From contig CASEAG010000035.1 in the NCBI GenBank assembly GCA_949285785.1, positions 1 to 58,118 on the forward strand: a stretch of DNA of 58,118 nt, read 5' to 3'. This stretch comes from an uncultured Spirochaetales bacterium. Its GTDB lineage: Bacteria; Spirochaetota; Spirochaetia; Sphaerochaetales; Sphaerochaetaceae. The position numbers were made by a program, and so were the translations under genes. Of the stretch, positions 1 through 6,811 are shown piece after piece. Within the stretch, counting starts at the first letter, position 1, and the number at the start of each line of letters is the position of its first letter. The notes under the pieces were generated by a model that ran no database searches, had not been told where the DNA came from, and saw only the letters and a list, made by a program, of their open reading frames with translations.

Positions 1-46
1 CGCGCCGCCAGCGTTCGTTCTGAGCCAGGATCAAACTCTCCGTGAT
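1..46 (-). rRNA. rrs: 16S rRNA, 5' end only (partial)
   Basis: The reverse complement contains the universal 16S start AGAGTTTGATCCTGGCTCAG followed by AACGAACGCTGGCGGCGCG, the form typical of spirochaetes. Only about the first 46 nt are inside the window and the gene runs off the left edge. The exact mature 5' end is approximate. Confidence 0.95.
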
Positions 47-310
47 ATGTCTCTGCGCACAAGTGCGCAGCTATTCTCATTTCAAGTCGAATCCCGTCAA
101 CTCCTCGAAACCGGCTTTTCTTCCGTTCGTATCCTTGGATTGACGGAAGCCTCATGGCTTCCTTCATTCGCTTCTCTCTTTCCCTTCGCTCATCATCATT
201 TCAAAGAACCGCCCCTCAAGGGTGCCTTGTCAACTTAGCACCTTTCCGGGCCGTGGTCAAGCTCCCTCGGGCGCCCTCCCACTTCTTTCCGCCGGCCTTC
301 CGGCCAACGA
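47..310 (-). other. rRNA operon leader with boxA
   Basis: Transcribed leader between the rRNA promoter and 16S. On the minus strand it carries GGTTCTTTGAAAT (positions 210-198), which matches the boxA antitermination element of rRNA leaders. Nearby hairpins include GCGCAC-AA-GTGCGC at about 55-68, probably part of the processing stem. The TTGACA-like hexamer at 233-228 has no fitting -10 and is more likely leader than promoter. Confidence 0.6.
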
Positions 311-316
311 ATCTGG

Positions 317-345
317 ACTCTACAACCTTTGGAGGAAATTGTAAA
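317..345 (-). promoter_or_regulatory. rRNA operon promoter
   Basis: On the minus strand: -35 TTTACA (345-340), 17-bp spacer, -10 TAGAGT (322-317). An A/T-rich stretch at about 346-375 lies just upstream, where an UP element would be expected. It points toward the 16S gene, about 265 nt away. Confidence 0.6.
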
Positions 346-396
346 GCGGTTTTTGGATTTTTTTGAAAAATCTGTATTCAAATCCTTCAATCTGAA

Positions 397-425
397 TTGA
401 CACTGGTTCGACTAAGGTTTAAAAC
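397..425 (+). promoter_or_regulatory. promoter of the MATE exporter gene
   Basis: Consensus -35 TTGACA (397-402), 17-bp spacer, -10 TAAAAC (420-425). The start codon follows after only 11 nt, so the transcript would have almost no leader. The promoter is back-to-back with the rRNA promoter. Confidence 0.6.
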
Positions 426-436
426 CCTCCACCGGT

Positions 437-1798
437 ATGGAAAGAAACATGACAACAGGAAGTCCTCTGAGACTTCTTCTGGCCTTCTCGTTGCCCCTCT
501 TTCTGGGCAATCTGTTCCAGCAGGTCTACTCCATGGTGGACACTGTCGTCGTCGGCAGATTCGTAGGTGTCGATGCACTTGCAGCACTCGGTGCAATAGG
601 CGGCTTCAGCTTCATGGTCGTCGGATTCGCACAGGGGCTTGGATGCGGCTTCGCGGTCCTGGTCAGCCAATGCTATGGCGCGGGAGACCATGACAGGATG
701 CGCAAGGCCTATGCGATGAGCGTGATCGCGTCGGTATTCGTAGGAGTCGTCGTCTCCCTGCTGTTCTTCGCATTCTCCATGCCTCTGCTGGAACTGGTGA
801 GGACACCTTCGAACATCATCGGCATGGCCAACGATTATATAAGCATCATATATATAGGTCTGCTGGCATCGATCTTCTACAACCTGTTCTCATCCATACT
901 CAGAGCGGTCGGCGACAGCAGGAGTCCTCTGCTTTTCCTTCTGATCTCGTCTGTGCTCAACGTCGTGCTCGACCTGTTCCTGGTCCTGGTCATTCCGATG
1001 GGCTGTGCAGGAGTCGCCATCGCCACCATATTTTCGCAGGCTATATCGGCGGTCATCTCCTATTTCTACATCGTCAGGAAATTCCCCATATTCCGCTTCC
1101 GCAAGGGCGACTTCAAGCTCGACTTCAACATGATACGCATCCTGCTGAAGATCGGCCTCCCCGGCGCGATACAGTTCTCCGTATGTGCACTGGGCGTCAT
1201 AATCGTCCAAATCGCGATCAACGGTTTCGGCAGCGACATCGTCGCGGCATACTCGATCGGAAACAAGATCGAGACGCTGCTTTCACAGATGTTCACTGCC
1301 CTGGGAATGGCGATCAGCACATTCGCAGGCCAGAATCTGGGAGCCGGGAACCTGGAGCGCATCCGCAAGGGCTTCAGGACCTGCTTCGCACTTATAGTCG
1401 TCTGGTCGCTCATATCCTATGTATTGTCCTTCTTCGTGACGGAGCCTCTTGCCTACCTCTTCATCGACAGCAGCACCGCCGACCAGCAGGTCATCGACAA
1501 TGCGATGCTGTATGTCAGGGTCGTAATACTCTTCTTCATTCCGCTTGGAATGATCTTCCTGTTCCGCACCGGCTGCCAGGGGCTTGGCAGCGGTGCCATA
1601 CCGATGATCAGCTCGATCACAGAGCTTGTCGCGAGGATAATCGCGGCCTTCACGCTTCCGATGTGGTTCGGCTACCTTGGAGTATGCTACGCCTCCCCTG
1701 TCGCCTGGATTGCGGCTGCCATCATCCTTCCCATCTGCTACGCGGTACAGATCCAGGGGATCAGGAAGAAGCTGGAACACGGACACGGTTCAATCTGA
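437..1798 (+). CDS. MATE family multidrug/cation exporter
   Basis: A 453-residue polytopic inner-membrane protein of the MATE family, which exports drugs or metabolites in exchange for Na+ or H+. The N-terminus (MERNMTTGSPLRLL, then FQQVYSMVDTVVVGRFVG) is the classical start of the family, and about twelve hydrophobic segments follow in two halves. Length is normal. There is no Shine-Dalgarno sequence; the start lies 11 nt after a good -10, and a second in-frame ATG at 449 is possible. The substrate cannot be told from sequence. The gene stands alone, divergent from the rRNA leader. Confidence 0.9.
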   Translation: MERNMTTGSPLRLLLAFSLPLFLGNLFQQVYSMVDTVVVGRFVGVDALAALGAIGGFSFMVVGFAQGLGCGFAVLVSQCYGAGDHDRMRKAYAMSVIASVFVGVVVSLLFFAFSMPLLELVRTPSNIIGMANDYISIIYIGLLASIFYNLFSSILRAVGDSRSPLLFLLISSVLNVVLDLFLVLVIPMGCAGVAIATIFSQAISAVISYFYIVRKFPIFRFRKGDFKLDFNMIRILLKIGLPGAIQFSVCALGVIIVQIAINGFGSDIVAAYSIGNKIETLLSQMFTALGMAISTFAGQNLGAGNLERIRKGFRTCFALIVVWSLISYVLSFFVTEPLAYLFIDSSTADQQVIDNAMLYVRVVILFFIPLGMIFLFRTGCQGLGSGAIPMISSITELVARIIAAFTLPMWFGYLGVCYASPVAWIAAAIILPICYAVQIQGIRKKLEHGHGSI

Positions 1799-1832
1799 AT
1801 CGACAAATCCAAACGAAAACACCATAAGACAG

Positions 1833-1866
1833 AACGAGAGCCCTGGATTCCTCCAAGGCTCTCGTT
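1833..1866 (-). terminator. terminator of the tRNA operon, possibly bidirectional
   Basis: Perfect 10-bp stem AACGAGAGCC / GGCTCTCGTT (1833-1842 and 1857-1866). It immediately follows the last tRNA on the minus strand and also lies 35 bp after the MATE stop, so it can serve both. Confidence 0.65.
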
Positions 1867-1868
1867 GT

Positions 1869-1940
1869 CATCTCCGAGGGGAATTGAACCCCTGTTGTCG
1901 GGATGAAAACCCGGTGTCCTAACCACTAGACGACGGAGAC
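1869..1940 (-). tRNA. tRNA-Glu (TTC)
   Basis: Complete cloverleaf on the minus strand with acceptor GTCTCCG/CGGAGAT, anticodon loop TTTTCAT (anticodon TTC) and T arm AGGGGTTCAATTCCCCT. The 3' CCA is not encoded. It is last in a three-tRNA operon. It differs from the adjacent tRNA-Glu by one compensatory acceptor pair (G7-C66). Confidence 0.95.
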
Positions 1941-1952
1941 AGGTGTCAGATA

Positions 1953-2024
1953 CATCTCCAAGGGGAATTGAACCCCTGTTGTCGGGATGAAAACCCGGTG
2001 TCCTAACCACTAGACGATGGAGAC
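1953..2024 (-). tRNA. tRNA-Glu (TTC), second copy
   Basis: Nearly identical to the tRNA-Glu at 1869-1940. The only differences are A7-U66 in the acceptor stem instead of G7-C66, a coordinated change that keeps pairing. The anticodon is TTC and CCA is not encoded. The two copies are 12 bp apart, so this is a tandem duplication. Confidence 0.95.
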
Positions 2025-2034
2025 ATCATGTTGT

Positions 2035-2107
2035 TGAGCCGTACTGGATTCGAACCAGTGACCCACGCCTTAAAAGGGCGTTGCTCTACCGGCTGAGCTA
2101 ACGGCCC
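2035..2107 (-). tRNA. tRNA-Lys (TTT)
   Basis: First tRNA of the operon. Acceptor GGGCCGT pairs with ACGGCTC (one G-U pair). The D arm is TAGCTCAGCCGGTAGAGCA, the anticodon arm ACGCC-CTTTTAA-GGCGT gives TTT, and the T arm is CTGGTTCGAATCCAG. CCA is not encoded. Confidence 0.95.
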
Positions 2108-2120
2108 GGCAACGTGCGTT

Positions 2121-2150
2121 AATCTAGCAGAATTGCAAGAGCATTGTCAA
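2121..2150 (-). promoter_or_regulatory. promoter of the tRNA-Lys-Glu-Glu operon
   Basis: On the minus strand: consensus -35 TTGACA (2150-2145), 18-bp spacer, -10 TAGATT (2126-2121). Transcription would begin about 7 nt before the tRNA-Lys 5' end. Confidence 0.65.
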
Positions 2151-2216
2151 CAATGGAAAAGGCCGGAAAGCATTGCAGGATTGACACTTCCAACAGCACC
2201 ATGCATTCGTGAAAAG

Positions 2217-2249
2217 ACAGGCTCCTGACATCCAATGCCAGGAGCCTGT
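2217..2249 (-). terminator. Rho-independent terminator of the lipoprotein gene
   Basis: 11-bp perfect stem ACAGGCTCCTG / CAGGAGCCTGT (2217-2227 and 2239-2249). On the minus strand it is followed by CTTTTCACG. It lies 20 bp downstream of the lipoprotein stop. Confidence 0.75.
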
Positions 2250-2268
2250 GCAAATGCTCACATGGGCA

Positions 2269-3036
2269 TCACTCGACGTATCCGTCCTTGACGAACTGTT
2301 CCACTTCAGCCTGTATATATGGGGTCACCTCCCTGGGAGCTCCCTTGTACTTCAGGTCGGATATCTCAACGGAGAATTTCTCAGTATTGTCATTGCGATT
2401 CTCCTTGGTTGTCATCACAGCATGGAACTCTACGAAGCAACCATCGCATTTTCGGGTGTCGAAATAACGCATATTGTAATCTTCAATCGATGTCTCTATG
2501 CCAGACTCAGAGTCATAATCCGACTCGTTCCATCCTGTGGGGAGTTCAATCCTCAACACATCATCAATCGCGATTGCGAAGTTCGAAAGCTCAAAGCCTT
2601 TCGGCCGCGCGACAGGAGGATCCATATCAAGAACGAAAAGTCCATACTCCGTCTCGATTCTGACAGGCTCGGTATTAGGCTCCGGTAAGTAGAACGAATT
2701 CAAACCTGTCTTGTGTTTTTCCTTGAAATTATCATCTTCGTTCCACAGCTTCTGGAAGATGCTAGTCAGATTCATCTCAGCAGGAATGGATCTGGACATG
2801 TTTACTGCCTGATACGCCGTCGTCGTGTCAGCAGAATCATCTGAAGGCATGAGAGCATTTTTGCAGGCCAGGACCTCCTTGATGGCGGCAGCGACCTCTG
2901 CATCGCTTGCACTGGCACCATCGCCACCGACAGCCCCACTCTGCTCAGGAGTCTTGTTCGATCCGTTGCAGGAGACAGCAAAGACAAGCAGTGACGACAG
3001 GACAAGGACAGAGAATATGCGTAGGAATACTTTCAT
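2269..3036 (-). CDS. lipoprotein of unknown function
   Basis: 255 residues. A short basic start and hydrophobic core end in FAVSC at residue 23, which fits a lipoprotein signal peptide (spirochaete lipoboxes are relaxed), followed by a low-complexity polar linker. The mature protein is predicted soluble and anchored in a membrane; no enzymatic motif is recognised. A good ribosome-binding site (GGGAGG, 5 nt before ATG) supports the start. The gene is monocistronic, between its own promoter and a strong terminator. Its promoter spacer contains nine consecutive C on the coding strand, which suggests phase-variable expression of a surface or periplasmic protein. Function unknown. Confidence 0.7.
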   Translation of the reverse strand: MKVFLRIFSVLVLSSLLVFAVSCNGSNKTPEQSGAVGGDGASASDAEVAAAIKEVLACKNALMPSDDSADTTTAYQAVNMSRSIPAEMNLTSIFQKLWNEDDNFKEKHKTGLNSFYLPEPNTEPVRIETEYGLFVLDMDPPVARPKGFELSNFAIAIDDVLRIELPTGWNESDYDSESGIETSIEDYNMRYFDTRKCDGCFVEFHAVMTTKENRNDNTEKFSVEISDLKYKGAPREVTPYIQAEVEQFVKDGYVE

Positions 3037-3058
3037 GACGACCTCCCTTTCTGCCTGA

Positions 3059-3086
3059 AGTCTAACGGGGGGGGGTAGACGGTCAA
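3059..3086 (-). promoter_or_regulatory. promoter with G9/C9 tract in the spacer (candidate phase-variable promoter)
   Basis: On the minus strand: -35 TTGACC (3086-3081), then a 16-bp spacer that is mostly nine C (3075-3067), then -10 TAGACT (3064-3059). The lipoprotein ATG is at 3036 with GGGAGG just upstream. Gain or loss of one base in the tract would move the spacer toward or away from the optimal 17 bp. Confidence 0.6.
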
Positions 3087-3139
3087 GTGTTCAGCTGAGG
3101 CAATCGGAAGATTTTCGATGAAAAGTGCAATTCAGTGCT

Positions 3140-3940
3140 TCAGGCTTCCTTGATGGCTCCAGTACCTGCAGATGACTTCAGCCGACGTCTCATACGGCCT
3201 GCGATGACCTGCACGAGCGATGAGGAGAGATCCCTGTCCCCGATTGCAACCGCATCCGCCAGATAGCCGTATTCGACAAGCTTCATCCTCCTGTCGTCTA
3301 GTGCCTCGTCGACAGGACTGATCAGGTTACTCAGCTGGTCGAGAAATGATTTGTACAGCGACTTCATGATCCTGTTGTCCGAGCACTCCACTATCTGGCT
3401 GTGGAAAGAGAAATCACGTACTCTGAAGTCCTCCACAGCTTCGGAACTGCCATATCTGGAGATGAGATCCACATCCTTTCTCATGTCGACGAGCATGCTT
3501 TCAAGCTTCTTGACGACAAGCAGCCTATCCTCTGAAGCGCACAGTGTCTTGACGGAGGACGCCTCCAGTCCCGCATAGGTATCCAGAAGATCCTCCAGGA
3601 ACTTCTGGTCCCCCTGACCTCTTGTCTTCATCGATGCGGATATCGAGTCGACATACTGGTCGAGGCTGTTGGTGTTCACATAAGGCCTTCTGCACTGGCT
3701 TACGGTGACAAGGCCCTTGGCCTCGAGTATTTTGAATGCCTCCCTCATCGTCCTTGCAGATACACCGTAGATTCTGCAAAGTTCGTTCTGGCTCGGCATC
3801 AGAGTACCCTGGAGGTACTGCCTGTCGAGTATGGCCTTCTCAAGCATGTTTACGACAGTTCTGACTTTTGATTGTCCACTCAAAGAGGATTTGGTGTATC
3901 CAGGATGGGGGTTGTGTCCAGATGATGACAAGCTCTTCAT
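3140..3940 (-). CDS. GntR-family transcriptional regulator, FCD (FadR-like) domain
   Basis: Winged-helix DNA-binding domain (SKVRTVVNMLEKAIL ... MPSQNELCRIYGVSARTMREAFKILEAKGL), then an all-helical FCD ligand-binding domain (DFRVRDFSFHSQIVE, later DLSSSLVQVIAGRMRRRL). Such proteins are dimeric repressors of carbon metabolism genes. It is divergent from the aldehyde dehydrogenase, its likely target. The start is uncertain: ATG 3940 has GGGAGG only 1 nt away, a TTG at 3931 lies 10 nt from the same GGGAGG, and the frame stays open to a GTG at 4045. A G8 tract at 3982-3989 lies upstream of the preferred start. The inducer is unknown. Confidence 0.8.
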   Translation of the reverse strand: MKSLSSSGHNPHPGYTKSSLSGQSKVRTVVNMLEKAILDRQYLQGTLMPSQNELCRIYGVSARTMREAFKILEAKGLVTVSQCRRPYVNTNSLDQYVDSISASMKTRGQGDQKFLEDLLDTYAGLEASSVKTLCASEDRLLVVKKLESMLVDMRKDVDLISRYGSSEAVEDFRVRDFSFHSQIVECSDNRIMKSLYKSFLDQLSNLISPVDEALDDRRMKLVEYGYLADAVAIGDRDLSSSLVQVIAGRMRRRLKSSAGTGAIKEA

Positions 3941-3981
3941 TCCTCCCGTTGCGGCCCTCGGAAAATATCCAATGGGCTCTA

Positions 3982-3989
3982 CCCCCCCC
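3982..3989. repeat. C8/G8 homopolymer tract upstream of the GntR coding region
   Basis: Eight C on the plus strand. On the minus (sense) strand it is G8 in the 5' region of the GntR transcript, between the predicted transcription start near 4078 and the preferred start codon. If translation began at the upstream ATG 4068, the reading would stop (TAG) right after the tract, and one additional G would place it in the GntR frame. Confidence 0.7.
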
Positions 3990-4075
3990 GCAGCGTTTTC
4001 CACAGTTCTGGAAATACGAGAGGGAGAGAGGAAATCCGATGCCACATGCAGCGCAAGTCGTACTGCATGGACTTC

Positions 4076-4113
4076 GTATTCAGAATACTAGTCGACCTGA
4101 TTTCATGTTTCAA
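4076..4113 (-). promoter_or_regulatory. GntR gene promoter with palindromic operator
   Basis: On the minus strand: -35 TTGAAA (4113-4108), 17-bp spacer, -10 TAGTAT (4090-4085). A perfect palindrome GTATTC-A-GAATAC (4076-4088) covers the -10 and the transcription start, placed as an autoregulatory operator. It is also close enough to affect the divergent aldehyde dehydrogenase promoter. Confidence 0.55.
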
Positions 4114-4126
4114 CACCCTATTTTTC

Positions 4127-4154
4127 TTGACACTTTTCCCTGTACTTGTAAGAA
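4127..4154 (+). promoter_or_regulatory. aldehyde dehydrogenase promoter
   Basis: -35 TTGACA (4127-4132), 16-bp spacer, -10 TAAGAA (4149-4154). The start codon is 9 nt downstream, so the message would be leaderless or nearly so. Confidence 0.55.
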
Positions 4155-4163
4155 TAGCAGGTC

Positions 4164-5537
4164 ATGAACGAAGAATACATGTCCATCCGGAACAGGATGC
4201 AGGAATACTATGAATCCGGTCTGACTCTCGACTACTCCACAAGAGTCAGGACGCTTAAGAAGCTCAAGGCGGTCATCAGCTCATGGAAGGACAGGCTCGG
4301 CAAGGCCATGATGACGGATCTTGGCAAGAGCCCGTTCGAATCATACGAGACGGAGATCGGTCTCACACAGGCCGAGATCAGCCACACGCTGAAGCATCTA
4401 AGGTCATGGATGAAGCCGAAGAAGGTCTCCACTCCCCTTGCCCACTTCCCTTCGAAGTCATACATACTCAAGCAGCCCAAGGGCGTCGTGCTCGTCATGA
4501 GTCCATGGAACTATCCCGTCATGCTTGCACTGGTTCCACTTGCCGCGGCCCTTGCCGCTGGCTGCTGCGTCGTCCTCAAGCCCTCGCGCTACAGCGAGGC
4601 GACGAGCAGGACGCTCAAGCAGATGTTCGATCAGGAGTTCGACCCCCGTCTTGTGAAAGTCGTTGAGGGAGGACACCAGGCGAACACCGACCTTCTGCAG
4701 ATCCGCTGGGACCACATATTCTTCACCGGCAGCCCTAACGTGGGACACATAGTCATGGAGGCTGCAAGCCGCCATCTTACTCCCGTCACGCTCGAGCTCG
4801 GCGGAAAGAGCCCGTGCATCATAGACGGCACGGTGAACATGAAGCTTGCAGCCACTCGTCTGGCATGGGGCAAGCTGCTCAACGCAGGACAGACCTGCGT
4901 GGCACCCGACTACCTGCTTATCCAGAAGGACTGCGTGGAGTCTTTCAAAAAGGAGTTCAGGGCTGCGGTCGACAGGATGTACCCGGGCGGAACAGGAAAC
5001 AGGGATCTTGGCAAGATCATCAACAGGAAGCACTTCGACCGGCTGAAGGGCCTACTGGAGAACCAGAAGGTCGTCTTCGGCGGACAGAGCGACGAGGCCG
5101 CTCTCAAGATCGCACCCACCCTGCTCGAGGACGTCGATCCGGCTAGTCCCATCATGCAGGAGGAGATCTTCGGACCGGTCCTCCCGATGATCGCATACGA
5201 CGATTTCGACGAGGTCATCGACTTCGTGCGTGGACGAGATAAGCCGCTTGCACTGTACATATTCAGCAAGGACAAGGCTCATGTCAAAGCGGTCCAGACG
5301 AAGCTCACCTATGGCGGCGGATGCGTGAACGACACCGTCGTCCACCTGTCCAACCCCTCGATGCCCTTCGGAGGAGTCGGCTCGTCCGGCATGGGAAGCT
5401 ACCACGCGAAGCAGGGATTCGACACCTTCACGCATGAGAAGAGCACCCTCAAAAAGGCGCTCTGGCTCGACCTGCCAGTCAGGTACGCACCGTATAACAA
5501 CAGGCTTGTGGCACTGCTCAAGCTTCTGCTCAGATAA
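4164..5537 (+). CDS. aldehyde dehydrogenase (class 3-like ALDH)
   Basis: 457 residues; oxidises an aldehyde to the acid with NAD(P)+. The catalytic Cys lies in GQTCVAP (about residue 243), the general-base Glu in LELGGKSP (about 210), with the nucleotide-binding stretch VMSPWNYPVMLALVPLAAAL before them. The short length and the hydrophobic C-terminus (NNRLVALLKLLLR) fit class 3 / fatty-aldehyde type enzymes, some of which are membrane-associated. It is divergent from a GntR regulator with an operator between them, which suggests induction by a metabolite. The TatT-like gene follows 23 bp downstream and may be cotranscribed. The substrate is not determinable. Confidence 0.9.
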   Translation: MNEEYMSIRNRMQEYYESGLTLDYSTRVRTLKKLKAVISSWKDRLGKAMMTDLGKSPFESYETEIGLTQAEISHTLKHLRSWMKPKKVSTPLAHFPSKSYILKQPKGVVLVMSPWNYPVMLALVPLAAALAAGCCVVLKPSRYSEATSRTLKQMFDQEFDPRLVKVVEGGHQANTDLLQIRWDHIFFTGSPNVGHIVMEAASRHLTPVTLELGGKSPCIIDGTVNMKLAATRLAWGKLLNAGQTCVAPDYLLIQKDCVESFKKEFRAAVDRMYPGGTGNRDLGKIINRKHFDRLKGLLENQKVVFGGQSDEAALKIAPTLLEDVDPASPIMQEEIFGPVLPMIAYDDFDEVIDFVRGRDKPLALYIFSKDKAHVKAVQTKLTYGGGCVNDTVVHLSNPSMPFGGVGSSGMGSYHAKQGFDTFTHEKSTLKKALWLDLPVRYAPYNNRLVALLKLLLR

Positions 5538-5560
5538 AGCACACACAGGAGACGGAGAAC

Positions 5561-6457
5561 ATGAAAAAGACACTTACGCTTCTTGCAGCGCTGCTGATCG
5601 CACTCGATGCATTCGCGGCGTTCAACCCCGAGTACAGCGACTACCAGTTCTACAATCTGCAGGACTACGACACGGACATGGCCTACCTCGCGGATGCGCT
5701 TGCCAGTGCATCAGGCGATGAGGAGAAGGCCGCCATCCTCTGGCGTCAGGCACGTGACGTGCTGACGATCACGGATGACATCGACGAGGACGACAAGGAT
5801 GCCCGCCTCGAGGGTTACGGCCGTTCGCAGGATCTGGCGCAGCAGTCCGTCGATCTCGTGGCGACCCCAGACGGCTACCATTGGCTCAGCTCGGCCATCG
5901 GAAGGATCGGACAGGTCAACGGACCTCTCAACTCCCTGAACAAGGCGGAACCGATGAGGGATCTGATAGAGATCGTTCAGAACGACTTCAATGCGGACAT
6001 GTCCGATTCCTGGTATGTCCTGGGTCTGCTGTACAACCAGCTTCCCGGTGTCATCAGCTTCGGAAACGACGACTACGCCATCAGCTATATGAGGCGCTGC
6101 ATCGACACGCAGGACAACGTGAACAGGATGAACCTCACCAACTACCTCGAACTCGCCCAGCAGCTGTACGACCGCGACTGGAGCGCAAACAAGAGGGCCA
6201 AGGAGGCGGACAAGATGGAGTCCAAGTACGCAAAGGAGACCGTTCCGACAGAGAAGATGAAGTACTATGAAGGCCGCGATGGACGCGACACGAAGCCCTT
6301 CTACTCCACCGTCTCGATCGGCCAGATGTCCGACGGACAGGAGGCGGCGATGATCTGCCAATACGCTATGGCGGTCTACGCTTCCAGAAGCAATCCGCTT
6401 CCCTCCGACACGGAGAAATACAACGAGATCGTGGAGTTCTACAACAGCATCACGTGA
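5561..6457 (+). CDS. secreted TPR-like protein, similar to TRAP-associated TatT
   Basis: 298 residues with an N-terminal signal peptide (MKKTLTLLAALLIALDAFA, cleavage likely after AFA). The rest is helical and repeat-like. The stretch GYHWLSSAIGRIGQVNG and the following helices resemble TatT, a periplasmic trimer that works with TRAP transporters in treponemes. No TRAP transporter genes are nearby, so it would be an orphan. The start is supported by AGGAG upstream. It lies 23 bp after the aldehyde dehydrogenase and ends at a strong terminator. The family assignment rests on general pattern and is tentative. Confidence 0.5.
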   Translation: MKKTLTLLAALLIALDAFAAFNPEYSDYQFYNLQDYDTDMAYLADALASASGDEEKAAILWRQARDVLTITDDIDEDDKDARLEGYGRSQDLAQQSVDLVATPDGYHWLSSAIGRIGQVNGPLNSLNKAEPMRDLIEIVQNDFNADMSDSWYVLGLLYNQLPGVISFGNDDYAISYMRRCIDTQDNVNRMNLTNYLELAQQLYDRDWSANKRAKEADKMESKYAKETVPTEKMKYYEGRDGRDTKPFYSTVSIGQMSDGQEAAMICQYAMAVYASRSNPLPSDTEKYNEIVEFYNSIT

Positions 6458-6484
6458 TCGACCTGGAATAATGGATGGAATACT

Positions 6485-6520
6485 GCAAGGGGCCTTGGGA
6501 ACAGGGTCCCTTGCCTTTTC
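6485..6520 (+). terminator. Rho-independent terminator after the TatT-like gene
   Basis: Stem GCAAGGG / CCCTTGC (6485-6491 and 6508-6514) followed by CTTTTC. It closes the aldehyde dehydrogenase/TatT-like transcription unit. Confidence 0.7.
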
Positions 6521-6562
6521 ATGATCAATGGGGAAATGTGGAACATCATCGCGAAAATGAGC

Positions 6563-6706
6563 GATGCTACACCAGATGCTACACCAGATGCTACACCAGA
6601 TGCTACACCAGATGCTACACCAGATGCTACACCAGATGCTACACCAGATGCTACACCAGATGCTACACCAGTTGCTACACCAGTTGCTACACCAGTTGCT
6701 ACACTG
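6563..6706. repeat. 12-bp minisatellite, 12 tandem units
   Basis: Nine perfect copies of GATGCTACACCA (6563-6670) followed by three copies of GTTGCTACACCA (6671-6706, the last ending in TG). The unit length is a multiple of three, so frames stay open on both strands. One plus frame reads DATP repeats within a possible 92-residue ORF (6521-6799), but no start there has a convincing ribosome-binding site. Copy number probably varies between strains. Confidence 0.95.
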
Positions 6707-6811
6707 GAAGACCATTTTGAAGACATGCATGATTTCTCCGCTTTTGCATCAATTCACCTGCCATGTCTTATTCAACAAGAGCATGCATTTGTGCGATGAT
6801 TCATATCTGGC

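Noticed and set aside
228-233. TTGACA as rRNA promoter -35 on the minus strand
   Set aside because: No acceptable -10 at 16-18 bp; the position falls on boxA. The pair at 317-345 fits better.
6563-6706. CRISPR array
   Set aside because: Units are directly adjacent with no spacers, and only 12 bp long.
5711-6730. 339-residue minus-strand frame with CSIW repeats
   Set aside because: The repeats come from the 12-bp minisatellite and the rest is antisense to the TatT-like gene.
6720-6811. Fluoride (crcB) riboswitch upstream of the CLC gene
   Set aside because: The conserved pseudoknot sequences are not present.
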